From an uncultured Lachnospiraceae bacterium (GTDB taxonomy: Bacteria; Bacillota; Clostridia; Lachnospirales; Lachnospiraceae): a DNA stretch of 64,000 nucleotides. This document shows positions 63,719-64,000 of the stretch, in pieces. The notes beneath the pieces were generated by a model. The model ran no database searches, was not told the origin of the DNA, and saw only the letters and a list, made by a program, of their open reading frames with translations. The translations under genes and the position numbers were made by a program. The stretch covers positions 62,001-126,000 of the forward strand of contig CANQPM010000006.1 of NCBI GenBank assembly GCA_947625775.1, written 5' to 3'. Each line of letters starts with the position of its first letter. The stretch's first letter is position 1.

Positions 63719-64000
63719 TTTGGAAAAAAGTGTGTATAGTAATTTAAAAATATTGTATCATTCTGAGAAGATAGCAGATATTATAAATGGAAAAAGGACA
63801 GCTCCTATATATATTAGAATAAAACCTACAAATACCTGTAATCAAAATTGTTATTATTGCGGTTCTAAAGACGATAATGTACCAGAAGAACGCAAATTCG
63901 ATTGTAAGGCATTTATTCCGCAGCAAAAAATGCGTGAAATTATAGAAGATATATCGGATATAGGAGTCAAGGCTGTTACTTTCAGCGGCGGTGGGGAACC
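63708..64000 (+). CDS. Radical SAM protein, N-terminal part (cut by window edge)
   Basis: An ATG at 63708 after AAGGAGGAAA opens a frame that runs to the window end (97 codons). PTNTCNQNCYYC gives the cluster motif C44-x3-C48-x2-C51, and the last residues (TFSGGGE) begin the glycine-rich SAM motif. It is distinct from the tandem pair at 58951 and 60074. Fourth radical SAM protein in this part of the locus. Confidence 0.8.
   Translation, partial: MSNNLEKSVYSNLKILYHSEKIADIINGKRTAPIYIRIKPTNTCNQNCYYCGSKDDNVPEERKFDCKAFIPQQKMREIIEDISDIGVKAVTFSGGGE

Noticed and set aside
1-64000. tRNA, rRNA, CRISPR arrays, insertion sequences
   Set aside because: No cloverleaf-like or regularly spaced repeats and no transposase motifs were seen on either strand.

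Overview
This 64 kb window is one very long, strictly co-directional (+ strand) run of surface-glycan genes from a low-GC Gram-positive bacterium. Strong AGGAGG-type ribosome sites, AT-rich codon use and the family mix (AAA-ATPase/PD-(D/E)XK proteins, GT-C-like giant membrane proteins, PglK-type ABC flippases) point to Clostridia, probably Lachnospiraceae; the genus cannot be told from the sequence. There are no rRNA, tRNA, CRISPR or recognisable transposase genes. Both edges cut genes: a membrane protein on the left and a radical SAM enzyme on the right.

Layout. (A) 1-18.2 kb, comparatively GC-rich: glycosyltransferases of families GT17, GT2, GT4 and GT11, a Wzy-like polymerase, an FdtA/FdtB/GNAT cassette for a dTDP-3-acylamino-3,6-dideoxyhexose, a GT-A/GT-D fusion, GmhA and an ABC flippase. 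(B) 18.2-22.3 kb, AT-rich: a GT2 and two large membrane proteins. (C) 22.4-24.0 kb: an AAA/PD-(D/E)XK gene that looks foreign to the locus. (D) 24.0-35.0 kb, AT-rich: a 2-epimerase, two related methyltransferases (one frameshifted), an adenylation enzyme with its carrier protein and an AAC(3)-type acyltransferase, an ArnD-like deacetylase and four glycosyltransferases. (E) 35.0-39.6 kb: WbpI/WbpB/acyltransferase/WbpE-like enzymes for a 2,3-diamino uronic acid. (F) 39.6-42.9 kb: a glycosyltransferase and a second ABC flippase. (G) 43.0-52.0 kb: a GDP-route legionaminic-acid set (ptmE, legB, two NeuD-like acetyltransferases, legI, legG, legF, a radical SAM protein, a PseA/PtmG-type amidotransferase) with no legC. 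(H) 52.2-53.6 kb: a frameshifted DUF6056-like membrane protein. (I) 53.9-57.6 kb: an NDP-heptose set (SIS isomerase, HAD phosphatase, epimerase, HldE-like protein with swapped domains). (J) 57.7-64.0 kb: a TIGR04372-type glycosyltransferase, three further radical SAM proteins, an acetyltransferase, a formyltransferase and a DegT aminotransferase.

The most striking signal is a set of ten poly-G tracts of 7-11 G, all on the coding strand, nearly all inside genes and concentrated between 45.8 and 61.7 kb. Two sit exactly where a gene is out of frame by one base (methyltransferase at 25.35 kb, amidotransferase at 51.08 kb). One near a stop codon would, with one extra G, fuse an acetyltransferase to the next gene's formyltransferase; another controls whether two NeuD-like genes overlap. 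This resembles the contingency (phase-variable) G-tracts of Campylobacter glycan loci, here in an apparent Gram-positive and partly on the same pathway (legionaminic acid, heptose). The likely role is switchable decoration of flagellin, an S-layer or a capsule; which of these cannot be read from the window. Homopolymer sequencing error is the main alternative for the out-of-frame tracts.
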